DNA of 64,000 bases from CAVQBP01 sp963723205 (GTDB taxonomy: Bacteria > Bacteroidota > Ignavibacteria > Ignavibacteriales > Ignavibacteriaceae): the NCBI GenBank assembly GCA_963723205.1, contig CAVRQC010000009.1:4626-68625 (forward strand), in the 5' to 3' direction. Under the pieces are notes generated by a model, which worked only from the letters and a program-made list of their open reading frames with translations, ran no database searches and was not told the DNA's origin. The translations under genes and the position numbers were made by a program. Of the stretch, positions 18,721-28,864 are shown piece by piece (position 1 is the first letter of the stretch; every line of letters starts with the position of its first letter).

Positions 18721-19869
18721 TTAACCTTTATTTTGATTTTTTCTAGTAAATGAAAATTTTCGTTTCATCCATAGTTTATGAATTACAAACCAGAATTTGA
18801 TAAAGTAATTAAAGTATCCGTAATTAGGTTTATAATAGATGTAAGTATCTGCCGCCTTGAATCCCCGCCTTTTCTTCATTTCATAAAAGGCATTTCCGTA
18901 AAAAATTTTTTCAATGCCTGCCTCAATAGCTTTTTTTATGGGTTCATAAAATGCTATATTAAAATGAGTAAGGTCATTCTTTGAAATTTCATGATCAATA
19001 CCAACGCGGGTAAGTGCAGCATTATTGTTTTTCTTTAATTCAATGCAGACACCAATAATATCTTCTCCTTTTAAAGCCGTAAAAAAGACAGCATCACTAC
19101 CGAAATTTTTTTTTAATTGTAAAATATAATCCTGTTTTAATGTAAATGAATTGGTATTATGTTTACCGTGATTCATTTTCAATAATTCATAAAGTCTTTC
19201 CCAATTATTCTCAAAGTCCTGTAACTCCTTTATTTCTATTCCTGCCTTCCGGTTTTCATTTACCTCCCTGGAAACTGTTTTTTTCATCGATGAATGTTCT
19301 TTTGAAATGGATTTTTTATAATCATCAAATGACGACCAGATAATATCAATATAATTTAAAGGCAGACTATATGTTTTGTAATAACCTCGTTTAGTTAATA
19401 TTTGAGTTAAAGATTTTTCATTTCTCATTACATTAGAGAAATAAACAGAAGCATTATATTCCTCAGCAATATTTTCAATAATATCTATCAACCGTTTATA
19501 ATGAAGGATCGTTTCGTTTTCATTTAATTCTTTTGAAAAGAGAAAATGCGATCCATATCCATTTTTTGAACCACACACTATAGCAGGTAAAAAAGTGAGA
19601 CTTTTAATCCATTTAAAATCTATAAGCCTGCCCAGTAATATTTTGTCAATTGAGCTTGAATTTTCTTTCTTATCAAAATAACAAACAGAGGCTGCAATTA
19701 TTTTTTTGTTATCATGTAATGTTATATAATGCGGGACCGGCGGATTGACAGTTACTTCTTCATAAGTTTTCAGCCAGGGGTAACTTAAGAATATATTATC
19801 TGCTGCTAATTCATCCCAGCATTTTTTATCAATTTCAGAAATTTTATTATAAATTTTTACCTGGTACAT
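18721..19869 (-). CDS. FemAB/GNAT-like acyl- or aminoacyltransferase, copy 2
   Basis: The 382-residue protein is a paralogue of the one at 13363-14499, with MYQVKIYNKISEIDKKCWDE, ILLGRLIDFKWIKSLTFLP, FDDYKKSISKEHSSMKKTV and the same C-terminal YKPNY motif. A GNAT core with AVFFTALKGEDIIGVCIELK lies in the second half. It is separated from the asparagine synthase gene by seven bases and from the small GNAT upstream by three, so all three are in one transcript. The acceptor and donor are unknown. Confidence 0.75.
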   Translation of the reverse strand: MYQVKIYNKISEIDKKCWDELAADNIFLSYPWLKTYEEVTVNPPVPHYITLHDNKKIIAASVCYFDKKENSSSIDKILLGRLIDFKWIKSLTFLPAIVCGSKNGYGSHFLFSKELNENETILHYKRLIDIIENIAEEYNASVYFSNVMRNEKSLTQILTKRGYYKTYSLPLNYIDIIWSSFDDYKKSISKEHSSMKKTVSREVNENRKAGIEIKELQDFENNWERLYELLKMNHGKHNTNSFTLKQDYILQLKKNFGSDAVFFTALKGEDIIGVCIELKKNNNAALTRVGIDHEISKNDLTHFNIAFYEPIKKAIEAGIEKIFYGNAFYEMKKRRGFKAADTYIYYKPNYGYFNYFIKFWFVIHKLWMKRKFSFTRKNQNKG

Positions 19870-19872
19870 ATA

Positions 19873-20496
19873 TTAATAGAATCTTTGAATTATCCTACTG
19901 AAAGTGAATTTATTAAAAAGATTTATGTACAGCATCAAAAAAAGAAACTTTGCATTCAACTTTTCTTTAAATTTAATCGACTGATTGTTAAAAAAATCCG
20001 AGATGCTGTATAACACAGTTTTATTTAGCTTATGTAATTCTTTATAACACTGATATCTCACGAAAGGCGCTATCTTTTTACCCCGGAAGTCCATAAGAAC
20101 ATACGCATCAAATAAATAAGCTTCATTTTCATTTAAATGCCGATCATAAAAAAATGTACTGCACCTGGAAAGATTAAACCATGTATAACCAACTACTTTA
20201 TTTTTCTTTTTAAAAAGAAGGCATCCTGAACCTTCTTTTATCCGTTTGGTAAGAAATTCTATTTTATATGGTTTTTCAGGAATATCTGCAATAATGTTTA
20301 ATTCATCTTCTTTCAGTAATTCTACAGTATAATCACTGAATTCGTTGAATTCAAAAGGACTGCTCTGCAGATGCAGGCCTTCTTCAACCCAATAGAAAAG
20401 TGATAAATGTATCCCGATTTTTATTAATCCGTCATGCAATATTCTTAGAATATTATTATACCGGATTTTTTGTGTCAATCTTTTTATATAAGACAT
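19873..20496 (-). CDS. GNAT family N-acetyltransferase
   Basis: The 207-residue protein has a GNAT fold. It has KNKVVGYTWFNLSRC as the substrate strand and LFDAYVLMDFRGKKIAPFVRY, which holds the acetyl-CoA loop. These enzymes move an acyl group from CoA to an amine. The C-terminal 30 residues are unusual and hydrophobic. It directly follows the 26-codon BKACE stump and precedes the FemAB-like gene. I cannot name its substrate. Confidence 0.75.
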   Translation of the reverse strand: MSYIKRLTQKIRYNNILRILHDGLIKIGIHLSLFYWVEEGLHLQSSPFEFNEFSDYTVELLKEDELNIIADIPEKPYKIEFLTKRIKEGSGCLLFKKKNKVVGYTWFNLSRCSTFFYDRHLNENEAYLFDAYVLMDFRGKKIAPFVRYQCYKELHKLNKTVLYSISDFFNNQSIKFKEKLNAKFLFLMLYINLFNKFTFSRIIQRFY

Positions 20497-20517
20497 GTTA
20501 ATTTGTTCAATTGCAGT

Positions 20518-20598
20518 CTAAACCCGGAAATATTTTGCCATCTCTTTTGAATGAAAAATTCCAGCAGGAGTAAAATTAAAGATGAACTTGGCTTTCAT
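20518..20598 (-). pseudogene. 5' stump of a second DUF849/BKACE gene (26 codons)
   Basis: The reading frame from ATG 20598 gives MKAKFIFNFTPAGIFHSKEM, then six unrelated residues and a TAG. The first 20 residues match the start of the full BKACE protein at 29022-29858 (MKNKFIFNFTPTGMIPTKKM). The start overlaps the stop of the PaaK-like gene as ATGA. Everything after codon 20 is gone. This is the truncated remains of a second BKACE gene and a marker of past duplication inside the cluster. Confidence 0.7.
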
Positions 20599-21884
20599 AA
20601 TTTTAATTTCTTTTGTTCTAAAATTAAATTCTTTACCACTTTGAATTTGCCGTTCTCTTCAACATCTATTTGCGTTTTCCTTTTAATTTCAATGTCCATA
20701 ATATGATTTGTAATATGCTCTAAAATATTTTTAACTGATTCCGATACATTTTTAAAATTTTCCTGATTGCTTACAATATTTACCAGCAGCTTGTTCTTAT
20801 CTGACTGAATGATTTGATACTGCAGTAATCCTTTAATTTTTTCAATACTGGTTGTGAAAAGGTACGGAGAAATTATCTTATCATCCGGTAAAACAATATA
20901 TTCCGAAGAACGGCCTGCATACGGTTTCATGGTAGAAAATGTCCTACCGCAGCTGCATTTATCCTGCATTAACAGCCCTTTATCGTTCATCTGGTAGCGT
21001 ATTAATGGCATAAGGGTATTTCTTAAATCAGTTATTACTATATTCCCAACGGTACCAGGAGCAGCAGGTTTCCCGTCTTTTAGAATTTCAACTATTACCA
21101 CATCTTCATTTATATGATAACCTTCATGCTTTTCGCACTCCCAGGCGACTTCTTTAAATTCTGTTGAACCGTAAACATCATAAACATCTGCCTCAAATTT
21201 TTCTTTTATGTAGTCACGTACAGTTTCCTGCAGATATTCGGAACTGGTAAATATCCTTTTAACCGAAGGCAGTTTTAAATTGTTTCCAAACATATACTTA
21301 CCAAGCTGAAAAAAATAGCTTGGTGACCCATATAGTACAACAGGAGAAAAATTAATTATATTTTGAACAGAGTTTTGAAGCGGTTCGAAAATAGAGAATA
21401 CCCTGTAACGTGATTTCAATTTTTGAAAAAGTATATTTGTATTTTCTTTATAATTTTGAGAGGTGCTTTCAAAGACTGCAATTTTGTCATTCAGTTTTAC
21501 ACCGCATTCCATTCTCGCCCGTGCTTTTACAAGATATTTCTTTCTAATCCAGCTTTTAAAATCATAGTTAGTCCACATTGGCTGACCCGTTGAACCGCTC
21601 GTATGACTTTTAAATTTATATTTAATCAGGGTGTTATGATTGATCAAATTATTAGAGCGAATGATATCTTTTGTAATAACCGGATAAGATGATAAATCCT
21701 GAATAGATTTTAAATTAGAAGGATTGACGCCGGCTTGATCAAATATTGTCTTATAGAATTGCACATTTCTATAAGCAAGAAATAACTGCTTTCTTAATAA
21801 ACGAAAACGAAGAGCATCAAGTTCGTCTTTCTCACGATAGATATTTTGTCTTAGTAAAAATTGATTTAATAATATATTTTGCAC
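20595..21884 (-). CDS. PaaK/CapK-like adenylate-forming enzyme
   Basis: The 429-residue protein has an intact nucleotide loop (TSGSTGQPMW, about residue 95), the DVYGSTEFKEVAWECEKHEG adenylation motif and a CSCGRTFSTM cysteine pair. It should activate a carboxylate as acyl-adenylate for transfer. It is a paralogue of the genes at 12044 and 21908. Its stop overlaps the start of the BKACE stump. The closeness to BKACE suggests that the missing enzyme once supplied or consumed its acyl substrate, but this is inference. Confidence 0.85.
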   Translation of the reverse strand: MQNILLNQFLLRQNIYREKDELDALRFRLLRKQLFLAYRNVQFYKTIFDQAGVNPSNLKSIQDLSSYPVITKDIIRSNNLINHNTLIKYKFKSHTSGSTGQPMWTNYDFKSWIRKKYLVKARARMECGVKLNDKIAVFESTSQNYKENTNILFQKLKSRYRVFSIFEPLQNSVQNIINFSPVVLYGSPSYFFQLGKYMFGNNLKLPSVKRIFTSSEYLQETVRDYIKEKFEADVYDVYGSTEFKEVAWECEKHEGYHINEDVVIVEILKDGKPAAPGTVGNIVITDLRNTLMPLIRYQMNDKGLLMQDKCSCGRTFSTMKPYAGRSSEYIVLPDDKIISPYLFTTSIEKIKGLLQYQIIQSDKNKLLVNIVSNQENFKNVSESVKNILEHITNHIMDIEIKRKTQIDVEENGKFKVVKNLILEQKKLKL

Positions 21885-21907
21885 AGGCTATTCTTTATTA
21901 TATAGAT

Positions 21908-23269
21908 TCAGTTAAATGAATTATCGATAAATAATTTAAACTTTCCGTTATCCGAATAAATTATTTCCTGGTTGAAAACCAATTCATAATTCATTTCGGG
22001 GGGAATGTATTCATTTAAATTTGATCTAATAATCATCTCCGATCCGGAATTAAATTTTTCATCTATTATCAGGTTAACCAGGATTTTATTTTTTAATTTT
22101 TTTACCTGGTATTGCTTTATCCCTTCGATATCTTTGAGCATCCTGCTTCCGAAAAAGCTTGGAACAACAAGATTTCCTCCATCGGGTAGAGTAATTAAAT
22201 CGGATACTCTGCCGTTTATTGAAATAAATTTTGAAAAATTTAAATCCGATGATAAATATTGATTATCATTTAACGGTACAACAAGGTCTCCGTTCTCATA
22301 TCTTATAAACGGCAGAACCGAGTTGTCTAAATCAGTAACTAATATTTTTCTTGAATTGGTTTTTTTATCAATAATATCTCCGAATTCTACATATACATGC
22401 GGATCCAAAACTGAATAATAACTATCAAATTTTGTTTGTGCTGCAATACCATTGGTCTCGCTGCCCCCGTAATGATCATAAACCGGCCCTAATAATTCCT
22501 GAATTTTATTCCTCTGGAAATCATGCAGATTTTCAGCAGTTGTAAATACACCTTTAATAAAATCAAATTTTTCTTTTTTTTCTTCCAAAAATTTTGAGAA
22601 AAAAAATATAGCGTTCGTATAGCCGTGAATGAACGATGGTTTCTTCTCTACAAGTAATCTATAAAGTGCCTCATATTGATTTTTATTTTTTAGAAAATAC
22701 GCAGGAAACCTTATTTCATTCAGAAAGAATTTTTTTAATTGGCTGCCGGCTTTTTCCCAGTCAATATTTACGGTTTTAGGATTACCCCATATATTAATCC
22801 ATCTGTCACCAGGTTGATAACCTCCCAGGAATTTATTAAAAAGCATTGAAGCTCTGTTTGCGGCGATTCCGTTTTTATCGTGATAGCAATATATTGGATC
22901 CCCGGTAGAACCGCTTGATGAGCTTTTTGAGCATTTAGATAAATCGAATTCTTTGGAAGCAATATCTTTTAAATGGTTTCGCAGATCACCCCGGGTAAGC
23001 TTAGGAATTGTCTTTAATTGATCCGGATATTTAAATTTATTTATATCAAACCCGCTTTCATCAATTCTCTTTCTGTAAAAATCTGAGTTTTTATAAGAAT
23101 ATGTAATCAACGCCTTAAGTTTGTTCATCTGGTAATCAACAATTTTATCCCTTGTCCAATTTATCGAGGAAAGATAAAGTTTAAAGAAATCATTAACTTT
23201 ATAACCTTTCAAACGGTTGATATATTTTATTCCAAACTCTCTGGCAAAAAGCTTTCTGAGTGAATTCAT
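21908..23269 (-). CDS. PaaK/CapK-like adenylate-forming enzyme, longer variant
   Basis: The 453-residue protein keeps the SSSGSTGDPIYCYHDK loop and VYDHYGGSETNGIAAQTKFD, but it lacks the CSCGRTF cysteine pair of its two paralogues, having only a related GRVSDLITLPDGG stretch. It has about 30 extra N-terminal residues. So the three ligases of the cluster form two types and probably load different acids. It is 23 bases from the ligase that follows, in one transcript. Confidence 0.85.
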   Translation of the reverse strand: MNSLRKLFAREFGIKYINRLKGYKVNDFFKLYLSSINWTRDKIVDYQMNKLKALITYSYKNSDFYRKRIDESGFDINKFKYPDQLKTIPKLTRGDLRNHLKDIASKEFDLSKCSKSSSSGSTGDPIYCYHDKNGIAANRASMLFNKFLGGYQPGDRWINIWGNPKTVNIDWEKAGSQLKKFFLNEIRFPAYFLKNKNQYEALYRLLVEKKPSFIHGYTNAIFFFSKFLEEKKEKFDFIKGVFTTAENLHDFQRNKIQELLGPVYDHYGGSETNGIAAQTKFDSYYSVLDPHVYVEFGDIIDKKTNSRKILVTDLDNSVLPFIRYENGDLVVPLNDNQYLSSDLNFSKFISINGRVSDLITLPDGGNLVVPSFFGSRMLKDIEGIKQYQVKKLKNKILVNLIIDEKFNSGSEMIIRSNLNEYIPPEMNYELVFNQEIIYSDNGKFKLFIDNSFN

Positions 23270-23303
23270 TTTTTGTTATTTATTTCAGATTATGATCTTA
23301 AAA

Positions 23304-24764
23304 TTATTTGTCGGCAAAATATACCGGAACCAGCTTTCCGCCCCTCGATACATTGACAATCTTCTGTTCCGAAGTACGGACATAACAGCCTCCGAATTTT
23401 CTATTAAATCCCCAGAAGTTTATATTAAAATACTGCTTGGAAAAACCTTTAAAACTATCATTAGAATATACCGGGAAACTTTCAGTGGGAATGTCAATAT
23501 ATTCCTGTACAATATATTTTGAGCCGGATTTAATGATTGAATTTATTCTTCTTTCCCAATCTTTCGGTTTTATCTCCTGGCCGATTAAAACCCCTTTTCC
23601 GCCAAAGCCATGGTTTGTTTTTATTACAAATTTTTTACGGTTTACTCTTATAAAATCAGCAAGATTTATTTCTCTGTTATGAAAACAGGTCTCATACTCT
23701 CCCAAAATCCTGGTCCATGGTATATGTTTTTGGATTACATCCCGTTCTTCTTCATTAAACAGTGTTTTAAATCTGTCATCCTGTATCAATGCGAATGAAA
23801 ATTTTTGAGCACACAAACCGGAAGTAAAAGGATTTATCATACAAATGTTGTGTTCTGAATATGCTTTTATTACGTTCTCGGCATGACCGAAATATCCTTT
23901 TCTCAAATAATGATCAATAAAATTATTTTTTAAGCAGACATTTTTTGTGTAATTAAGAATTTTATTGCGCATACTTGAATGTATTTTACCCGTACTCTCT
24001 GTCCGGAAAAAATCATTTAAAGTATCCCGGTAAACTATGTGGATTTCTTCACCGTTAAGTTTAAGTGTTTTATCATCATAAACAAAATCCCTGGGATCAG
24101 CATAATAAACATTTATATTTTTCTTTTTTAATAACTTGACTATAGTTTCCACATCTTGGCTTATAAAAGAATTCCTTGAACACACAACAGCAAAATTAGG
24201 TTCTTTTTGTTCCTGCTTTTTATAATATAAGCAATATTCCCTGTATTTTGTTATCAGCATGTTATAAAGCGAATCAATTAAACTGTCGCTTCCTATATTG
24301 AATTCTTTGCTCAGGTGTTTTAATGAAGGGAGCTGATCAAAAATTCCAACCAGAAGATCGTTCATTCCTATATAAGAGGGATTATCTAGATTTATTTCCA
24401 GGAATTGTAAAGAGTCTTCTTTGGTATTATAGAGAGCATCCAGGCGGGCAACCTGGCTTTTACCGGAATACCCCGGATGAATTTCGATATAATCTTTAAT
24501 ACGTCCATTAACTGATAGTAAATTTCTTATTTCACTATTATTAAAATAGGCACATGTTAGTTTCTCAAAAACATTTAATAAAATATCTGTTATTATTGAA
24601 AATTCTTCCCGCTTTTTTTTTGTAATAAAATATGGTTTTAATGCCAGACTTTTTACAGGAATATTCTGATTAAGCAGAATATTTTTAAACTGTTCATACT
24701 CACTATTGTAGTGTTTCTCTTGTATTTGAGAATAGTAATTATTTATGTTGCTTATCGTTCCCAT
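23304..24764 (-). CDS. ATP-grasp-like protein (possible circularly permuted type)
   Basis: The 486-residue protein has SLQFLEINLDNPSYIGMNDL early and FVIKTNHGFGGKGVLIGQEI late. That order, with the metal-binding part before the glycine-rich ATP loop, resembles circularly permuted ATP-grasp enzymes of the glutathionylspermidine synthase type, which join amines to carboxylates. The middle (VVCSRNSFISQDVETIVKLL) looks like a Rossmann-type half. I do not recognise a named enzyme. Its start overlaps the glycosyltransferase stop by 26 bases. Confidence 0.6.
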   Translation of the reverse strand: MGTISNINNYYSQIQEKHYNSEYEQFKNILLNQNIPVKSLALKPYFITKKKREEFSIITDILLNVFEKLTCAYFNNSEIRNLLSVNGRIKDYIEIHPGYSGKSQVARLDALYNTKEDSLQFLEINLDNPSYIGMNDLLVGIFDQLPSLKHLSKEFNIGSDSLIDSLYNMLITKYREYCLYYKKQEQKEPNFAVVCSRNSFISQDVETIVKLLKKKNINVYYADPRDFVYDDKTLKLNGEEIHIVYRDTLNDFFRTESTGKIHSSMRNKILNYTKNVCLKNNFIDHYLRKGYFGHAENVIKAYSEHNICMINPFTSGLCAQKFSFALIQDDRFKTLFNEEERDVIQKHIPWTRILGEYETCFHNREINLADFIRVNRKKFVIKTNHGFGGKGVLIGQEIKPKDWERRINSIIKSGSKYIVQEYIDIPTESFPVYSNDSFKGFSKQYFNINFWGFNRKFGGCYVRTSEQKIVNVSRGGKLVPVYFADK

Positions 24765-25902
24765 TTAAATTTCTTAAATAAATTTCTTTATAGGCTTCAG
24801 CAATATGTCTCCAGTTATATTTCTCGGCAATTTTTTCCGCATTAATTTTCCCCATTCTAGTTCTCATTTCCTTGTCGTTTTTCATAGTGATTATTGCTGA
24901 TTTTATTTGGGATATGTTTCCAGGTTCTACAAGTATACCGTTTTCCTCATTTACCAGATCCGGAATACCTCCTTTATCGGCACCAATGATCGGTAGCCCG
25001 CAAGCCATTGCCTCTGCAATTACGTTTCCGAATGCCTCAGCCAAGGACAGCAGTATAAAAGAATCGCTTTGCCAAAAATATGATGGGATATCCTTCCTTG
25101 GGCAGAAACCAATAAATTTTACATTATTATCTAAGCCAAGTTTATTACACAATTTCTTTAATTCATTTTCATAATTTCCTTCACCGATAATTGTTAAACT
25201 GATACTACTATCGCTTATTTCAGATAAGGCTTTTAGAACATCCTGGATACCCTTTCTTTTAATAAGCCTTGAAACCGTAATTAAACGAAATTTTTTTTTA
25301 TCCTCTGATCTGTAAGTTTTAGGTGAAAAAATGTCTATGTCTATTCCGTTAGGAATTACATCTATTGTCTGCCTCGGATTGGTTTGCAGGGCTGTTTGTT
25401 TCAGGCTATTTGTTACAGCAATAACAGATTTTGCATTTTTCCATATACGTTTTGTAATTGGCAAATAAATCTTGTGCAGCAATTCTAATCGCTGATTATA
25501 AATATCGTAACTTGGTACATCAGAACCGCGTAAGGAAACAATATAAGGCAGCTTACGATGCTTTCCGGGAAGAATACTTAAGAAAGCTGTGGGTAAACTG
25601 AAAAAATAATGGACAATGTCATACTTATTTGATATTGATAATTTGAGTAATTTAAAGTATGCAAAGAACAAATAAGTTAGTGCCCCTCTTAATCCACAGT
25701 CATGAATTCCTTTCCGAAAACTTGGAACAAAATAAATTTTGATCCCGTTCTCGATTATATCTCTAAATGAAAAAGAAATATGTGAAGTAATAATATTTAC
25801 TTCATTTCCCATTGCAGATAACTGCTTCGCAATACTCTGCATTGCTCTACCTGCACCTCCGCCAAGAGGCGGGTATTCATAGTTCATTAATAATAATTTC
25901 AT
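24739..25902 (-). CDS. GT4 family glycosyltransferase
   Basis: The 387-residue protein has the two-Rossmann GT-B fold: MKLLLMNYEYPPLGGGAGRA at the start, ISDSSISLTIIGEGNYENEL mid-protein, and the donor-site pattern EAFGNVIAEAMACGLPIIGA with the EX7E pair. It should move a sugar from a nucleotide donor to a lipid-linked or soluble acceptor. It is the only recognisable glycosyltransferase among about 15 cluster genes, which is unusual for a polysaccharide locus. Confidence 0.88.
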   Translation of the reverse strand: MKLLLMNYEYPPLGGGAGRAMQSIAKQLSAMGNEVNIITSHISFSFRDIIENGIKIYFVPSFRKGIHDCGLRGALTYLFFAYFKLLKLSISNKYDIVHYFFSLPTAFLSILPGKHRKLPYIVSLRGSDVPSYDIYNQRLELLHKIYLPITKRIWKNAKSVIAVTNSLKQTALQTNPRQTIDVIPNGIDIDIFSPKTYRSEDKKKFRLITVSRLIKRKGIQDVLKALSEISDSSISLTIIGEGNYENELKKLCNKLGLDNNVKFIGFCPRKDIPSYFWQSDSFILLSLAEAFGNVIAEAMACGLPIIGADKGGIPDLVNEENGILVEPGNISQIKSAIITMKNDKEMRTRMGKINAEKIAEKYNWRHIAEAYKEIYLRNLNGNDKQHK

Positions 25903-26271
25903 TTTTAAGAATATTCTTCTTTAAGAATTAGTTATTATTTAAGAAGAACCAATTATTGAAACAACTTTTGAGCCTAAAAATATCTGCTAAGAATGGCGCT
26001 AAAACTTTATACAATATAACACTTTTATCTTTAATGTCTTTTTAAGAGACAAGTAATAATCCAGCATTTAGCAAAATATATAAGAAAATTAAAGCAGATA
26101 TAGGATATATTTACCTGAGGAAATTTATTATTTGATTTGTACTTGTGATAATAATTAAATAAAGCCTCATTTATTACTACCTGCAAAAGTTATATAAATT
26201 TTTTATAATATTAAATTGTCTGTGGAATAACTCACAATAAAAAAAAGCAATTTGATATAACAATCAGAAAG
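25903..26271. other. Intergenic region, possible coding remnant
   Basis: No intact gene. A minus-strand stretch from about 26045 to a stop at 25928 reads KVLAPFLADIFRLKSCFNNW and is open for about 38 codons, so it may be the tail of a lost gene. Any promoter for the glycosyltransferase transcript would lie here; I could not identify one. Confidence 0.3.
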
Positions 26272-27344
26272 TTAGAAATCCTCGTACGACAAACCCTTTA
26301 AATCCCAATTTTCAATTTTGCGCAAATCCAGTCCTTCAATAAAAAAATCATTATTAGTAAAGTTCTGTTTAACTGGGCGTATCATCAATGGCAGCTCACC
26401 ATTAACTTTTCTTTCAATAACTCTAAACAAACTTTCTGATTTAAAACCTAGTTCTTCCATTTTGAGTTTAACATTGTTGGCCACACAAAAACTATAAATA
26501 GAAAGAACATCAAAATATCCTGCCTTCATAATGAATTTCAGGATTTTCTCAATGGTGGCTTTATCCTTTCCGGCATAATCAGCAATAAATCCGCGGAGTT
26601 TATTAGTCGAAATACGAATAACCAGATACCCGGTAAGTATTTTATTTTCAATATAATATAGGAATAAATATTGGCTCCATTTGTTTGAAAGCCGCCAACT
26701 TAAAAAATTTTTATCCTGGTACAGCATTACTTTATTAAATCCTGATTTCTCTTTTTCAAGCAAGGCTAACATTTCTTCGGAACTCGGCTGCTGAGAAACT
26801 ACTATATTACCAAATTTCCCATATGAGATCTCTTTATAGGTTCTGTTATATTTAAACTTTGTAAATAATAAATACCTGATTAGACCAATTGTGTTATTCT
26901 TAGTAAGATATTCTTTGGAAATAAGAGGATAATAACCCATCTTTAAATAACCTGGCAATGAATTTCTTGTTGCAGTCATGTTTAAAAGAAAGAATATTTC
27001 CCACTATACTCTTCTCCAGCTTTATTACCCATAATTACCGATAGCCCTTTTCTCCGGTGTTCCGGATGAACACATGTATCTCCGGGAATTAATGAAAGAA
27101 TGTTATCACGTTTATCTTTTATTCGAAACCGAAGAGGACAATAACCTCTAAATCCGACAACTTTACCATTGTATAATGCCATGATGCCTGGCGAATATTC
27201 AAGGTTAGGATTATCTTTATACTTCCAGTTAAAATAATTTGTATTCCTTTTTTTATCACCGCCTAAAAGATATTTTAATAGATCTATAACCTGCGGATAA
27301 AATTCGGATTCGTATGGTAGTATATCATAATCTTTGAATATCAA
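26272..27344 (-). pseudogene. GNAT family protein split by one frameshift
   Basis: Two pieces form one GNAT protein of about 355 residues. The first (from ATG 27344) includes ALYNGKVVGFRGYCPLRFR and the acetyl-CoA loop CVHPEHRRKGLSVIMGN, then stops at 26982 after KYSFF. The second frame continues LLNMTATRNSLPGYLKMGYY from about 26990 and runs to 26272. Joining them at the KYSFF/LLNMTA point restores a normal GNAT core. One base is gained or lost within a T/C-rich run, so a sequencing slip is possible. As given, the gene is broken. Confidence 0.75.
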
Positions 27345-27364
27345 AGTATTTTCCAGGTATTAGA

Positions 27365-28864
27365 TTAATCTTCTTTTTTAAATATTTTTAATGAGGATAA
27401 TATTCTGTTTATAATTTTGCTTTCCCTCTCAATATAAATAATTAAAGGTGTATTAAATACAATAAAGAGAAGAGATTTTAAAATATTATCCAGAAGAAGG
27501 ATTTTCGAAAAAGAAATAGAGATAATAAGAACTATGCCTGCAAAGGAATATATAAACGGCAAATACAGTAAAGATAATTTTTTCAGAATTTGAAGCGATC
27601 TATCTTCCAATAAGTAAAATGAATACCCGATGGAAAGTGCAGATGTGAGAAAAAAAGTCAGGGCTGTAACTACTGCTACACCATTTATATCAAATCCGCT
27701 TTTTATTATAATTATATCAAGTACTACACTAAATAATAAAACGATTGCCGTTATAAACATAAATTTTTTTTGTTTATTTAATGCAATTAGTAAATTAATC
27801 GGCAATCCCCAGATAGTAGAAAAAAACAATGCAGCAATAAGTATGTGAAGAACAGTTATTCCAGGAATATATTTGGGCAAAAATATATCTATCATTGCCT
27901 CAATATTAATATAAATAATACCAAGGATGACAGGGGTAAGACCCGAAAGAACGAGCATGGGTTTGTTAAAATACTTTCCCATATATTTTTTTTCACCAGT
28001 CTTGCCGTAGGTATACATCATTCGCGGAAAAATAACGCTTGTTGCAGTTTGTGATATATAACCAACGATAGCTGATACAAATGTTGCCAGACCATAAAAA
28101 CCTGCCTTTGTCTTTCCAAGCATAATAAATACTATAAGTTTATTCAGGTTCATAATTAGAAAGATAAAAAACCATAAAATCATGATTGGAAATCCAATCC
28201 CGAATAATTCCTTTAATATTTTTTTATCAATTGAAAGATTCAGAGACAAATGTTTATTAATAATTAAATAAGCCAAAAGTATCAGCTGTGCTAAAATCAT
28301 CCCCATTAGCAAACCGCTAAGCTTAAAGAAAAAAAGGAGGCTTAATCCAAGTACGGTATTCAAAATTGCGTATGAGAGCATATATTTGCTCATTAACACA
28401 TACTTCTGTTCACTATTGAATTTCGGTTGCATAAATAGATGAATAGCTGTTAACATGAATAGTATACCGGAAAGCCGGATTTCAAATCTATATTCTGCTG
28501 CAAATCCGAAAAAAGATGCAGTAAAAACCAATATCATAATGATTGTGGATATCAGTATGTTCCAGGATAAGCTGGTTTGAATAATAAAAGATTTCTTTCT
28601 GCTGTCTCCTTCACCTGTACTAAAAGGAACCTCCCTCAACATTGCCTGATGTGTTCCCAATCCGAAAAAAGGAGCACTGTTAAAAAATGTTCTAAGCACA
28701 CTCCAAATTCCGTAACTTGAAGGCCCAAGAAGTTGTGCAATTAAAAAACCCCTAACCACATAAAATGCTTGTGAAATATAAAGAGTGCTGCTTAATATAG
28801 TAGCATCATGTATAATTTCTCCTTCATTGTGAGTGTTTTTTTCATTAGAATCATCAGTAATCAT
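27365..28864 (-). CDS. Polysaccharide flippase (Wzx/MATE-like), copy 2
   Basis: The 499-residue polytopic protein is a close paralogue of the flippase at 10554-12047. Both share LREVPFSTGEG/LREVPFSVGEG, SLSWNI, KFxSEQK, MILAQL/MIIAQL and ALFFSTIWGLP with the same spacing. The two flippases bracket the cluster of ligases. Either both move one product, or a second cassette was added by duplication and each serves its own product. It lies upstream of the GNAT pseudogene by 20 bases. Confidence 0.88.
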   Translation of the reverse strand: MITDDSNEKNTHNEGEIIHDATILSSTLYISQAFYVVRGFLIAQLLGPSSYGIWSVLRTFFNSAPFFGLGTHQAMLREVPFSTGEGDSRKKSFIIQTSLSWNILISTIIMILVFTASFFGFAAEYRFEIRLSGILFMLTAIHLFMQPKFNSEQKYVLMSKYMLSYAILNTVLGLSLLFFFKLSGLLMGMILAQLILLAYLIINKHLSLNLSIDKKILKELFGIGFPIMILWFFIFLIMNLNKLIVFIMLGKTKAGFYGLATFVSAIVGYISQTATSVIFPRMMYTYGKTGEKKYMGKYFNKPMLVLSGLTPVILGIIYINIEAMIDIFLPKYIPGITVLHILIAALFFSTIWGLPINLLIALNKQKKFMFITAIVLLFSVVLDIIIIKSGFDINGVAVVTALTFFLTSALSIGYSFYLLEDRSLQILKKLSLLYLPFIYSFAGIVLIISISFSKILLLDNILKSLLFIVFNTPLIIYIERESKIINRILSSLKIFKKED

